Notes: generated from the sequence alone by a model not told the origin. A DNA stretch of 64,000 nucleotides from Daedaleopsis sinensis (GCA_033807695.1 CM066311.1:1054001-1118000); one strand, 5' to 3'; shown: positions 45,269 through 56,967, counted from the first letter of the stretch. Translations and numbers: made by a program.

Positions 45269-46610
45269 TCAAATTCCTCGCATCATACGACGATGGAGAG
45301 ATCGTTTGGGGATGGGAGCTACCTTGCCACCAAAGACGCTTCCCGGCCCAAAGTCAGGTGTTCCCCCCAGTGACCCAAAGATATCGCCAATGTAATTCCT
45401 CGGCTTCACCCCCCTCTCGAACGTCTTCTCCCACTCCCTCACGATGCCCGTGACGACGGGGACGCCCGCGGCGACGATATTCTTGATCGAGATGTCGAAG
45501 CCGGGAGACATGAGGAACAGGTTCTCCGCCGCCGTCTGCCCGTCGAACGGCCGGTCAAAGTCGGACGCGGTGCGCATGACGATGACCCGCGAGAAGTCGA
45601 CGAGCTTGGAGAGCGCGCCGCGCATCAGCACCTCGAGCGTGCCGTTGTCCTCCTGCTGCGTCGTGCAGTACGTCGCGCTCCCGTTCGTGAACAGCGCCGT
45701 CGTATTCTCGAACGCGGCCGCAAGCAGGCTCCCCGTCCAGAACGTGTCCGACGTCACCGTGTCGCACGCGACGACGGACGGCGGGGCGGCCGCGGGCCCG
45801 AAGGCGGGGTCAGTCGCGTAGTTGGCGCGGTACAGCTGCGACGGCTTGTCGTCGACCAGCGTCGCGGTGTTGGCCATGCGAATGGCGAGCTGCCGGAGGT
45901 CCTCGTTGACCTCGAACACCTCCGTTCCGTACAGCTCCTGCGGGAACTGACTAGGGCTGAACGATCCTTGAGGAACAAAGCCTGACGGGAATTCGGCGGG
46001 CTTCTCGCGCGCGTCAAACTCGAATTGCAGCCCGGCTTGCACCGCGAACCGCGCGAAAGTGACGGTCCCGAGTGTGCCCAGCTTGGGGCTGACTCCCGCA
46101 ATGCCGGCGATAAGGAAGTAGGTGTGTGTGAGGTTGAACAAGGGGGAGTGGACGAGGGCAGTCATTGTCGAGGCGGCATTGATCTCGGCTTCTCCAGTGA
46201 CTAGCTGGCAGATGGATCCGTCCCGTGTACAATGGACTTGGGGAAAGAGTGGCGAGAAGCCTGGGACGGTGATGTTTTGTTCTAGGACGTGGAACTCAGG
46301 GATCCCGTGCCAGATGGCCCCTTCATCCTCAAACTAGTGGTACGCTCGTGAAGAAGGACAACATGCAGTAATGTGTAGACTCACCATGCCGATAATGACC
46401 ACCTTGGGCGCGATCTTCGTACTCTCCACTCTCCCAGCGGCATAAACATAAGTGGGTGTCAGATATGTCTGCAAGAGAGAGCACAATAGAAGCAGATGGA
46501 GAGTGAATGGCATGTTGCCAGAGATTCTGAACAGCTAGTATCAGTATCGAACTCGGCGCAAAGAACACATTGTACAGCATACCTCAGCTACGAGGGAGTA
46601 AAGGTCTGCA
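45142..46610 (-). repeat. Inverted duplication arm 2 (NUP-B with flanks)
   Basis: Reverse-complement counterpart of 19215-20706; the arms are separated by about 24.4 kb. The last 298 residues of the encoded proteins differ at only about 19 positions (about 94% identical, counted by eye), while the N-terminal 55 residues are more diverged. Confidence 0.88.
45269..46513 (-). CDS. Purine nucleoside permease (NUP) family protein, copy B
   Basis: Two exons (46513-46385, 46333-45269) give 397 aa with the same intron position as copy A. The signal-peptide-like leader MPFTLHLLLLCSLLQTYL and the core KIAPKVVIIGMF are followed by all NUP blocks seen in copy A. Differences concentrate at the N-terminus (IWHG preceded by FEDEGA instead of FVNEGD) and around GFVPQGSFSPSQFPQE. 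No stop, frameshift or splice-site loss is visible, so both copies look functional. As with copy A, no transmembrane segment follows the leader. A short inverted-repeat element sits about 210-430 bp upstream of its start codon and may affect its promoter. Confidence 0.85.
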
Positions 46611-47365
46611 GATACACCAAGGCATGTTTGCCCTTGGTTAAAATACCAGGCGAACATTTTGCCCTCCTCCCCATCACCGCCCATGCCCTCCGCATGAGGC
46701 AAACTATCCGCCACAACATCACGGCTGTTTGCAAAATGATAGTCACTCGCCGTAAATGCTTGTTTGGAAACTCCATCGGTTAAGGGGGCGCTGGAGTCCG
46801 ATTGGCTCGTCGGAAGCTTTGTAGTCTCCAGGATGGCCATTGGAAACTGTTGGAGACTTGTAATGTAGCCCTAGTCGTACTGCTTCGGCCACCCGACCCG
46901 ACGCGAACAAGCATTTTTGCAACGTGACTATCGTTTTGCAAACGGCTGTAAGTGGGAACGTGTCGGACGCGTCGGGTCGGCTGCGTCGGGTATCTGTAGG
47001 CCCCATGCACGACAAAGTGAGAGGTTGAGGACGTGTCGGGCGCGACCGGTATCCTCAGGCTGTAGAATGGGCCTGAGGACATCGGCGCGAGGACGCGTTG
47101 AACGCGTGATAGGAGGACATCGGCGGGGCGCCACACACGGCGGGCGGGCAGAGGAGGCGCGCGGTTGATATCTAGTTGGACTGAGAGGAGGACATGGCTG
47201 GGTCACCGAGTGAGGGCGGAGGCGAGGCTAGGCGAGGTGGTGGTAGAAGCGACGCAACGTGGATTACGAACCACGTTGCAGTAAAGATGAGGACTCAGCA
47301 TAACACCGCATAGCTCGCCGCTCGGCCAAGGGGCAAGCTCCGACGTCGTATACGGTCGTGAAATG
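46514..47365. other. Intergenic with inverted-repeat element and GC-rich repeats
   Basis: Contains the 5' flank of NUP-B, the putative MITE at about 46722-46948, two copies of aggacatcggcg (47077-47088, 47116-47127) and a pair of acgcgt sites (47093-47098, 47102-47107). No gene seen; the 3' flank of LSM8 lies at the right. Confidence 0.5.
46722..46948. mobile_element. Possible MITE: about 45-bp imperfect terminal inverted repeats
   Basis: The plus strand from about 46724 (ggctgtttgcaaaatgatag, continuing to about 46768) matches the minus strand from about 46946 (agccgtttgcaaaacgatag, continuing to about 46905) with few mismatches. The unit is about 225 bp with no coding capacity. Size and structure fit a miniature inverted-repeat element. 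No clear target-site duplication could be defined and no second copy was seen in the window, so the class is unknown. Confidence 0.45.
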
Positions 47366-47832
47366 TCAATACCGAATGGCTGGTAGGGGCTCGGCACGTA
47401 GCGAAGACAAATCGACGGCGCTATCTATGGCTTCGTCGACCTCCGCTATGAGTACACTGGGAGGCTTGTAAGCATTCGGGTGTATAGCGACGGGAGAAGA
47501 CTCACATTTGATCGCCCTTCACCAAATACAATCCAAGAGGGATCTCCTCCACTCCTTCTTCCATGCTGTACACGCGTTCCTTGGAGTCGGACAAGACAAC
47601 ATTCGACTTCTGGTCGTATCCTGTCATTACACCCTGTATTATGCAGCCAGAGAGTCAGAGGACAAGTGTATAGCTCAACGGAGTAATAGGAACAAGTTTC
47701 TGATACACACCACAATTGCTCGGCCATCTTGGAGAATGAGAAGTGTGCGATCTGTGATAGTGAACATGATGAGATTGGACCATAGCTGAGGATATGCAGC
47801 TTACGGTCAACATAGGGTTGAAGACCAGCCAT
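47366..47832 (-). CDS. LSM8: U6 snRNA-associated Sm-like protein LSm8
   Basis: Four exons (47832-47805, 47751-47711, 47633-47506, 47456-47366) give 95 aa, normal for LSm8. Sm1 motif: RTLLILQDGRAIVGVMTGYDQKSNVVLSD. Sm2 region: the LGLYLVKGDQIVLIAEVD block, with the LSm8-typical GLYLVKGD replacing the IRG of other Sm proteins. LSm8 defines the nuclear LSm2-8 ring that binds the U6 snRNA 3' oligo-U tail for splicing. Introns interrupt both Sm motifs; the protein becomes visible only after splicing. The start at 47832 gives MAGLQPYVD, matching the family N-terminus. Confidence 0.92.
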
Positions 47833-48197
47833 GCGAAGCCAACACTGAGTACTGAGAGTCGTACTCCGAGGACTCGCCGGTCGAACGCAACCGTGTGACA
47901 GACGCCGACACGGCCAACGCGTTCTGCTCACGTGATGGGACGCCTCAAAACGCGCTTCATTACAGCGCTTAGTGGGATTGCCCCTCCTGACCATGGACCG
48001 TGACGATGATGGTGGGCCGTTGGGCACCCGTCTCGACGCCGGACCGCGGTTGACACTATTAACTGCTCTACAGTTCTCGTGATCCCTACAAGGTACAACG
48101 ACATATAAGAGGATGCTCAGAGAGTGACGGAGACCCCAAACCTGCCGCCAGTGACAGTCTCAACAAGTTAGCTCCTGTTTGTACAGTCGACGTCGAT
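47833..48197. promoter_or_regulatory. Divergent promoter region of LSM8 and the GH28 gene
   Basis: 365 bp between head-to-head starts. A TATA-like tataaga lies at 48104-48110, about 90 nt before the GH28 start. No gene seen. Confidence 0.5.
48104..48110 (+). promoter_or_regulatory. TATA-like box of the GH28 gene
   Basis: tataaga about 90 nt upstream of the ATG at 48198; good core-promoter spacing for an inducible secreted-enzyme gene. Inferred from position. Confidence 0.45.
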
Positions 48198-50259
48198 ATG
48201 CTCGCCAGATTCTTAACTCTTGCTTCATTGACTGCAATTGGCCTCGCCAGGATCTCGTGCAAGGTCCCCGCTATTGGCGGCGGTGAGGACGACGGGCCTG
48301 CCATCAACGCGGCGTTCAAACGATGCGCGAAGAAGGCCAAAGTTGTCCTCGACAAATACTATGTCGTCGACACGCTCCTGTTGACGGAAGGCCTGGACGA
48401 CGTCGAGATTGAGCTGTCTGGGACTGGTAAACACTATTGTCGCCGGTCTCACAACGTTCGACTGACGTTCAGGCTAGTTCAGTACACTCCGGACACAGCC
48501 AAGTGGTCGCCTCAGAGCTTGTACTTGACGTACCAGAATGCGTAAGAGCGGGAGTCCAGCTATGTATATCTGTAGCCCTTGCTGATGCATTCTTTTGACA
48601 AACAGAACGACGTTCTGGTTCCTCTCAGGTAACAACATACACCTGTACGGCGGAGGAACTCTCGACGGGAACGGTCAAGTTTGGTGGGACACGTACAACA
48701 GAACCCACGTTTGTCGACTCTCGATTGTATTTGTCGGCATGACCTTGTCTGATTGTTTTAATCTAGGACTCCGGGACTGCAGGAGGCTCATCAACCACTT
48801 TTGCGCGACCCATCCCGCTGACGGTCGGAAATGCTACGAACGTTGTCATCCAGGATTTGAGGCAGATTGGTTCGCCGTTCTGGGTGCGTAACACGGCTCT
48901 CGATCTTTCATTGTATCTGAACGTGACTATGGAACAACGTGAGGTCGACGGAGACTCGTGAATGCTGCATGTGCTAACGTCTGACTTGCTGTTAGTTCGT
49001 GTATCAAAGCACCAATGTCACGTACAAGAACATCAGGTATAGACTCGTCTATCGACGTCTTGCCACTCGGTCTGCTGACTTTACTCGTCAGTATCCGTAC
49101 TGTATCATACTCTAGTAGTCCTACCGCAAACTCGGGTGAGTCGCCAAGAATTAGAAGCTACCATCTTCTGACGCGAGTGCAGACGGGTGGGACATCTATC
49201 GTTCCTCGTACGTGACCGTCAGGGACTCGGTGGTAAACAACGACGACGACTGCGTCTGTACGTGACCGCGATCCTACCTCCAGCGACAGATCATCACGCG
49301 TCCCTGGCAGCGTTCAAGCCAAACAGCACGAACATCGTCGTCGCGAACATGTGGTGCAACGGCTCACATGGAATCTCCGTTGGCAGCTTGGGACAAGTAC
49401 GAGCGCTGCTCTGCTCCTCATGCTCGATCGATGCTGATAACACGCCGTCCGTTGCAGTACGCCGGGGAGACTGACATCGTCGCCAATGTCTCCGTCACCA
49501 ATATCACTATGCTCAATGCCCAGAACGGCGCCCGGATCAAGGTTTTCGGCGGCAACCCTGACCCCCGTAAGTTTGCGACTCGGACTGTCTCTGAGGCAAC
49601 ACCACTGACGTCCTCCTTGCCGTCTGTAGAAAGCACGATCGGCGGTGGCTCAGGATATGTGAAGAACATCACATTCAGGGACTTCCACGGTGAGCGTGAG
49701 CGGCTCTCCGCGGCCAGAACGACCGCCTAACGCGACCCCACAGTCGAGAACGTCGACAACCCCATCTATATCAACCAGGCATGCCAGCTCCCTACTCGCT
49801 CGGATACCGTATACACCTCTGACCACGACATCTACATCCTCCCAGTGCTACTCGACCAACGCGGCCGTGTGCGCCCAGTACCCAAGCGCGCTATCCATCT
49901 CCGACGTGCACTGTACGTCCTAACCCCCCGCGCCCGCCTGCGAGCACCTCACTGGTACTGACGCTCTGACTGACGCGCACCCGCAGACTACAACGTCACG
50001 GGCACGTCGTCCGGCAATGAGGGGAACGTCGTCGTCGACATTGAGTGCTCCGCGACGTGCGAGGACGTCACCGCCGCGGGCACAAACCTCACGGCCCCGG
50101 ACGGCACGGCCAGCTACGTCTGCAAAAACATCGCGAGCGAGGCGCAGGTACGCGGGTCGTATGCGTGCTTCCATGGAAGGTCATCGTGATTCACTTAACT
50201 TGCACTCGCCGCCCCTTTTGCAGCTTGATTTTGATTGCACGGCCCCCGCGGACGACTAG
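48198..50259 (+). CDS. Secreted GH28 exo-polygalacturonase-like enzyme (408 aa, 14 exons)
   Basis: Fourteen exons sum to 409 codons. Residues 1-17 are a signal peptide ([17 protein letters not shown]). Right-handed beta-helix pectinase with all four GH28 catalytic signatures: NSDGWD (NTD type), NNDDDCV (DD), GSHGIS (GHG type) and ARIKVF (RIK). The N-terminus reads [23 protein letters not shown], and [18 protein letters not shown] is an early coil. The SHG-for-GHG variation and NSDGWD point to the exo-polygalacturonase/xylogalacturonase side of GH28 rather than endo-PGs. It should release galacturonic acid from pectin ends extracellularly. The intron between exons 11 and 12 begins with GC (AACCAG|gcatgc...cccag), a GC-AG intron. 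It converges on CYP-B. Confidence 0.9.
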
Positions 50260-50552
50260 TGAGGGCACAGAGTCTTTGGGTGCAGTGTGCGTGTTGGAGT
50301 GGTGAGTTTGGCGAGCAGCCCGCTGCCGTGGGCATGAATGCGAGTTCCGGTATCCTCGCCCACAGTGGAGCAGCGGAAGATGGCAACAGCCATCGATAGT
50401 ACTTTTGAATGTTGGGCTGAGACTGTGTCAAGATCAATAACGCTAGCAGATGTATCAAAGGACATATTTCCCGACATATGGATGTGTTACGAGTTCCAAG
50501 CAACGTTCCCACCTACATTCTTGCTGGAGCACTATAGCTGAACTGAAGCCTA

Positions 50553-52991
50553 CTACACATCGCCATCTACGTCCTGGTACACGCTGACCATCATAGGTAG
50601 CGACGGCTCCCTTCCGCTGCTGACAGTTGGGAACCGTGTGTTCGACAAGTTCCACGCAATAGGCTTGTCCGAAGGCGAGAACGCGAAGTTTGAGAGAAGC
50701 ATGCAGAGCACGGCCTCTGCACAGGTCGCTCAGCGGCTCGGATTCGACAAGAGATAACCTCGCTCTGGTATGGAAACTCACTCATCTCAAGTTGTGCGAA
50801 CTTGAATCCGCTGAAAAGGACCCAACCGGTTAAACCCTGACCGTGACTCAGAGGGAGAGAGCACAAGGTCGACCTACATGCACGCACGGCCGCCTCCTAG
50901 GAACGTCATGCTATGTGCAAAAAGAGGTCAGTCATGCAGCTTTGGATTAGGAGACGGCAGGGTGTGAGACCGCACAGATTGGAGTAGACCCCGGGGAGCC
51001 GGGCGTCGATCACGCTCGCAGGGAGTGGGGCGAGCCACCTCTCCGGCTTCCATTCCATAGCGTCTTGTTGCAGTTCGACGAGAGCAGCCCGATGACGATC
51101 GTGGTGTCCTTTGGGATCGGGACTTCATGGATGGTCGCGCCGTCAATCCCTTTGAATGGCTGTGACAGCGGAAGGACGACGTCCTGGCGGGTCCTGCAGG
51201 TTTCTCTACTGAGCATGGAAACGAGACTACCCGGGCTAGCGCACGGGCTAGCTGGACATACATACTCTCGAAACACATTGGTGACGGGCGAGTGCCTACA
51301 GGTTTACGAGTTGTCAGCACTCAATGAGTATGGGCGTAAGTCGGAGGACGTACAGACGAAGAGTCTCTCTACACACGGCGTCGAGGTACGGAAGCGAGAC
51401 GAGAGTGTCGTAATCGAGGTCCTCGCCGTTCGAGGCATCTACTATCTCACGCCGAAGCTTCGTTTGCACGTCTGGATGTTCAGCAAGGAGCTGCAGGGTG
51501 CTCGCGAGCGCAGTCGACGCGGTGTCCATTGCTGCCAGAATGATCGTCCTATAGGCTCTACGTGAAGCCAACCGCTCCATTTTAGGACACGAAAACGGAT
51601 CCGGACGTACGACATTTGACCAATCAGCTCCTCTTCCGACAGCTTGTCCTCCTGAGACGCACTCGTATTCTCTCGCACTAGTGCACCTCAGCGGGTGGGA
51701 ACCTTTCAAAAATCGGAACAGTGCACACTCACGCAGGATGCTCATGATATCCTTCCCTTCTCCGACTTGCTGCATGATCGCCGCGTCGCCTTGCTCGAAT
51801 GCACGCTTCTTTTCCTTGTAGATCTCTACAGACCGGAGATGCATGACGTCGACGATCACCTTCTCCTGCTGTATGCCCTCATGTGGAATAGATTCCAGTA
51901 TCTTGCGGCGCAGCCATGGGCTGCCGACTTTGGGGATGTAGGGTAGAAGCCGGCGCAAAAGCGACGTTTTCACTTGAGCTGGTCTATGCAAAGCAAGTTC
52001 CGAGCATTAAACTGAAGATCAAGAGGTCTCGTAATATAATTTTAGGGAACCTACTCGAATGCTTTGATGGCATTGCTGTATGCATCTGGGGCGTCCGCCG
52101 TCAGGGGATCAAACGAGTACCCCATTCCAGCTTGTCCTATCAGTTCGAGCGCAGCACGGCTCATCCAGGCAAGCATGTCGATCTCGACTGCGTCATGATG
52201 GTCACTTGTTCTGGAGCGAATCGCTTTCTTCAACTGCCCACCAAACGCGATGAGGGAGAGTCTTTAAATTTCGCAAGGAGACGGTCTATACCTTGTGCAC
52301 TACCGCCTGAAAGATTGGGACCATACGTCGCATGTGGGCGACGGAGAAGACAGGATTGAGCATCTTGCGCTGCTTGCGATGACGCTCGCCTGAGAGTACT
52401 CAGGTGACCTTCAGCAGAGGATACAGAACCAGACATACATACCTAGCGTCGAGAGAAGACCAGGTCCGAGAAGTAACAGATTCGTTCTAAGCCAGAACAC
52501 ACATAACTCGGATCAGCGATCGTGATTATATTTTGGGCGGATGTATTGTACGCACTCAATGAAGAATGCTGCTTCTTCGAAAATGTCTTGATCCTTGATC
52601 AGGATGTTGTGCATCGCAATGGGGTCAAACACGAATAGCATCTTGCGCTGGAATGACGCGACGTCAATCAATGTCCATTTCGGAGAAGTCATGGCGTAGG
52701 ACATACGCCGAGGGGTCCAGATAGCTTCGCTATACCTGGATATGCATCGGTGAGATGGTGTATAAAGTCCCAGCCATCCCTGACGAGGAGCTGCGGAAGA
52801 TTTCCTGTGTTGTGGTCAGCGCGACTCCGATATTTTGGAATGAAGTCGAACACACCATACAAGAAAGAGGGAGAAGGGGGACCCGGTATGTTGTCTATCT
52901 GCGAGGTGAGGATAAAACGGCGGCAAAACTGCCACAGAATAAGCAAGACAGAGCATGTCGCAATGACTTGTGGTATTGATAGAGACATCAC
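50553..52991 (-). pseudogene. Cytochrome P450 gene disrupted by a 16-bp deletion (CYP-B)
   Basis: Paralogue of CYP-A with the same exon structure. Readable parts: anchor MMSLSIPQVIATCSVLLILW; NIPGPPSPSF; HRKQRKMLNPVFS; AAMDTAS (I-helix); ETLRL (ExxR). The haem loop MTFLGGGRACIGFKFAQLEM is restored by splicing at about 50.8-50.9 kb, followed by the normal C-terminal LLSNFAFSPSDKPIAWN and a stop at 50553. Between SSNCNK and EWKPERW, 16 bp present in CYP-A (near 160-175) are missing at about 51060-51064. This shifts the frame just before the PERF motif, so the haem-binding part cannot be translated in frame. Otherwise every splice site and exon looks intact, implying a recent lesion, a segregating null allele or a sequence error. 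Confidence 0.8.
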
Positions 52992-54606
52992 CGAGTGTCA
53001 CCAGTGGAGATGCAGCGAGGAGAACCGCGAGAGCAGCTGCAGATAACCCATCGTCTAGAGTATGGCGCTCGAAGTCTGAGAAGTTAGAAGAGTCGCCGAA
53101 GGTCCATGAGGTTCACGTCATCTGGGCTGTCAGCGTGAGCAAAAAGCGTGAACCAACTCTCCCGAGATGTTAGTCATCCCCTACGCAGAGCGGCAGACCA
53201 AGTGAGGAGCTTCCTGAGTGATGCTGTAGGTACTAGCTACAGCTGTCCACCACGAGAGTCCAGCCACGTTGTACCTGAGTACATCGTGGGTTGCATTTTG
53301 ATTGCAATTGCTGCGCCAAATTCCTAGTCGCGGAAGACTCCAGGACTCGAGTACTTACTTTGGCTGCACAACACTCGGAATTGATGGCGCGCGGCTGTGT
53401 CTGCGACGCTGCCAGCCTTGCGTACGTGTCGCCTGCCGGAAGCTCGCTGAAAATTGGCGGATGTGGTGATACTACAGGCTCCTACCCCCACGGTTCCAAG
53501 TCGAGTGGCCGTTTTCACTGGTAGGGCCTCTGGAGGAAGAGCGAATACTTACCTGATCAGAGAGCGTACCCTGTAGTATTCCGACTACTAGAAGCGCTCA
53601 TTCAAGCTGGATCACGTGTTACGTCTCAGCTCAACTCGGAGTCTCCGAGCGCGTCGTACGCTCTCTGCATTCGCTCCTCCTCGACCCCTTCCAGTGAACT
53701 CAACACCTCAACTCCAATCAGCGGTACCGGTGGGTAGGAGTCTGTACTGGTACCGATGACGGGCTCTCCTCCCGATAGCTCGTGTCGTGTACTACAGTAC
53801 TTACTTAGGCCCTGACGGTCTCGCAGGAGAGTCAACCTCTTTGCCTTGACACGCTACCCATGGCAGTGTGAGTCATAGACTCGAACCTTCCGGGACAAAC
53901 GTCAATCAGCAACTGGCTGAACGAGTCAGTGGGCTACAAGTGCGTCCATCTTCAGATGCAACTTCATCTCCGTTGCCTGCCACACTAGCGCCCACCATCC
54001 AAGGATGCCCACCGTAAAGACACCGTGACCGAGGACCTTGGTAATACCCTCCCTATCGCAGAGAGGGCGTGATTGGAGGCCCTCACCGTGCATTTCCTGC
54101 AGAAGTACTATTTTGTCTCGACTCTCGAGTCATTTGGGGATTTGGACAGTGTAATGCCATATCCTGAACTCTGAGAACTTCTAGGCTGACTCGTTCACTC
54201 GCTCAGGGGCCACGACGATCACAGAGACATCCCATGAGCGGACGAGTCATATCATCTCCTACTACACTTTTCCCACTGCTACCATCGAAGTCGCCTTATA
54301 CGTTGCGTCCGCCGCCCTAACAGGACTTCCATCATTCAATTTCCGCTTTCATGAAATCCGGGACCATAAACCTCGAGCAACTGCGCACACGTAGACCTCC
54401 GAGTCATCCCGCGAGTGGTGGGTTGACTGCCTACAAAATGTGCCCCTCGTTTTGTGGTTCCGCCCACTAGACCTCACCCCTCCCGGCGAGTCCAATCTTC
54501 GCATTCAGCAAGGCGACAACATAGCAACACTCGAACGTCCGTGAGTCTCATCAAACAGTTAACTCGCAATGCTGCATGCACTAATCGCGACATCCACCTC
54601 TCAGTG
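52992..54606. other. Divergent intergenic region, no gene seen
   Basis: 1.6 kb between the starts of CYP-B (minus) and the F-box gene (plus). Frames are short. I looked for tRNA-like cloverleafs near 53870-53900 because of a gactcgaacc word and found none. Confidence 0.45.
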
Positions 54607-56058
54607 ATGGCACAGGTTCACGAGTACTCTTCCGACATTGAAGAAGATGCGTCCGTCAGAGCTATGTGCGTGCAGGAGCTTGTGGAGAATGTCATCGATC
54701 ACCTCCAGGACAATAAACAAGCACTCGCCCGATGCTCTCTGGTCAGTCGAGGATGGAGCACACGCGCACGCCAGAACCTCTTCGCCGACATCGCTCTACA
54801 CACTAGATTCACTGACCCGCCCCAGTGGGCTGGGGCCGACCCCCCTCTACGCCTGTCTCGATTTTATCTACTCGCCCGCCACAGACCCGAGTTATTCCGC
54901 TACGTGAAGTCCCTCCGCCTTTTGTACACTGGTGTCCAGAATCGACTCTCCGAGCGCATCCTTCCCTCGCCATGGAGTGCAGTCGACTTCTCTCCCCTAT
55001 CCGGCTTCACGAGCGTCCGCTCCCTCACGATTACCGGGTTTAGGAACAACACTTTGCTTGCAACGCTGAATGCATTCCTCGCCGCGTTCCCTCTGGTCCA
55101 AGAAATCTCGTTTGACCGCTTGGACCTCCCAAACCCTCACCCCGAGCCTGCATGGCACGCTCCTCACCGCCCCGTCTCCGTCTATCCCTTCACAGGCAAC
55201 CAGCGACGTCCTCGTCCCCTCAGGAGCCTGTCCCTCCTCAACATTTCTGCGCGCACTGGCCCCTTGCAGTGCGAATCTTTCGCTCTCGCGGAGACTCTGG
55301 CTGCAAAGGGAGAACTAGGATCGCTCAATGCGTTGCATCTGATGAGCGGTCCTGCCGTCATGGACACCTGGATCCCTTTCTTCCCTACCATCTGCGCCCC
55401 ACTCGAGCATCTCTCCATCTCCCTCAACGACGTCGTGGTAGGCATGAGCGGGGACTATATAGGTGCATATGGGGCGGGGTTGAACGAGCAGCAGTTGCGT
55501 AAGTCCTTCCCCCCCTCTACCACTGGCTAGCCAACCGCTCACCTGCAACGACCGTTACCAGGAGAGAAAATCCGCCATGTCTACAGTCTCCTCCTCGGCT
55601 GCCCGCGCCTGCGCACAATCTGCATCAAATACGACGCGTTCCCGACCTTCTTCGCGGCCGCAAACGTCAATTATACGAATCCAGACCCGCACATCCATCC
55701 CTTCTTCATCTTCGAGCTCGCATCGCTCCTCTCGCGGTGGGACGCCCCCTTCCCGCACCTCGAGACGCTCTCCTTTGACCTGCTGGCTACCGTGGAGAGC
55801 CTCGCGCGGACCGGCAATGCATGGCGCGCCCTCCGCGCCGCGCTGACAAGCGACGGACGGTACCCTCGGTTCTCGCACATCTCGGTCGTGCTCGAGGAGA
55901 TGACGATGTATGCCGGGTCGCGGCTGGGCCAGAACTGGGACGCAGACGTCAGAGCAGCAAAGGGAAGGGAGATCTTCCGGATGTTCGAGGACGCGGGTCT
56001 CACTCTCTCTGTGTCCGCTCGTCAGAGCGAGCGTTTACTGTATGGAGGCCGGGCTTGA
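54607..56058 (+). CDS. F-box-type protein (462 aa)
   Basis: Two exons (54607-55498, 55562-56058). The N-terminal region CVQELVENVIDHLQDNKQALARCSLVSRGWSTRARQNLFADI is the F-box variant common in basidiomycetes (ELxxxIIDxL...LxxCSLVSRxW). The body has LRR-like leucine spacing (FRYVKSLRLLYTG; SVRSLTITGF; LVQEISFDRLDLP; LEHLSISLNDVV; PHLETLSFDLL). Probably a ubiquitin-ligase adaptor of unknown target. An upstream in-frame extension back to 54454 exists but is low-complexity; the ATG at 54607 (MAQVHEYSSDIEED) places the F-box about 20 residues from the start and is preferred. CYP-B lies divergently. Confidence 0.78.
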
Positions 56059-56601
56059 GAACGAGGAAACTTGAAAGTATGAGGAGGAGATGGGTAGGTT
56101 GTAAGATCAAACGTAGCCTAGCTAAGTGTACGCAAGCGGCAATATCGCTTCGTTTAAATTAACACGGTCACAACTCATGCACGCGCAAATTGGCGGGTAG
56201 CCAGTCTTCGCGTCGACAATCGCATGCGTACGCGGCAAGTTGCTAGGTGCAGAGTCGTGAGCGATGCTTCATATACCTTGACACGTGTACCGAATGCGAG
56301 TGGCAGTGTTGGTGGGTGGAGGACTTGTACAAATGTGAAGGAATGTGTTAAACGCTATCAAACGGGGTAATGGACGGTCAAGTGGACCGAAATGGAGTAC
56401 TTGATCACGCAATTGAGCTTGTCACCGTGTCATTATAGAACTACGACATGAGTGAGGTAGCCATGCATGACGTCAGACTCGGAGTGCCTCCTCAAGTTAT
56501 AAGTAAGCTATAGCACTAGTCACCGCCGTTCAGCATATTACTTTTCCTCCTCCATCGTCAGAACTCTCTTGATCACCTTGCACGCTATAATCTCCATCAC
56601 C
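56059..56601. other. Intergenic with promoter of the small TM protein
   Basis: 3' flank of the F-box gene, then a promoter with a tataag site at 56498-56503, about 100 nt before the next start. No gene seen. Confidence 0.5.
56498..56503 (+). promoter_or_regulatory. TATA-like box of the small TM protein gene
   Basis: tataag about 100 nt upstream of the ATG at 56602, followed by a pyrimidine-rich stretch (ttttcctcctcc) common before fungal transcription starts. Confidence 0.45.
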
Positions 56602-56967
56602 ATGCAATCCAGCGGAATTCACACGAGGGGTTCCGGCCGCACTCTTGTACGTCTCTGCCAATGGTATTCAGTCATATAGTGCGTGAACCATGAGCTCACA
56701 TCGTACAGGCCGTGTCCGCCGTTGTCGGAGTCGTCGGAACCCTTGGGTACATGTACGTCGCAGGGAAGCAAACGAAGAGGGAAGAGGGCCCCGCGTCGAT
56801 CTACAGTGCGTCGTACCGGCCGTCGCACGACCTGCTTGAGCCAACTTGTGTCTGCACTCCATCTCCATCCCACAGACGACTCGAAGGGCCTGAACCCTGG
56901 CACGAGCGATAGCCGTATGAGCTCAGCACAAGTCCGGGAGACCGTACAGGGAGAACGGAAACCTTGA
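56602..56967 (+). CDS. Small single-pass membrane protein (77 aa), unrecognised
   Basis: Three exons (56602-56646, 56709-56805, 56876-56967) sum to 78 codons. A short basic N-terminus (MQSSGIHTRGSGRTL), one hydrophobic helix (AVSAVVGVVGTLGYMYVAG, residues about 16-34), a KQTKRE basic turn and a polar, probably disordered tail (SKGLNPGTSDSRMSS...). The layout resembles small mitochondrial inner-membrane proteins with an uncleaved N-terminal anchor, but no family can be named. Support: clean GT-AG introns in frame, a TATA-like site and a pyrimidine-rich leader. Confidence 0.6.

Noticed and set aside
50553..52991. CYP-B lacking its haem-binding cysteine motif
   Set aside because: At first the motif looked degraded, but splicing of a short intron at about 50.8-50.9 kb restores FLGGGRACIGF; the real lesion is the 16-bp deletion upstream.
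53865..53900. tRNA-like word gactcgaacc
   Set aside because: No cloverleaf partner sequences at the right distances on either strand.
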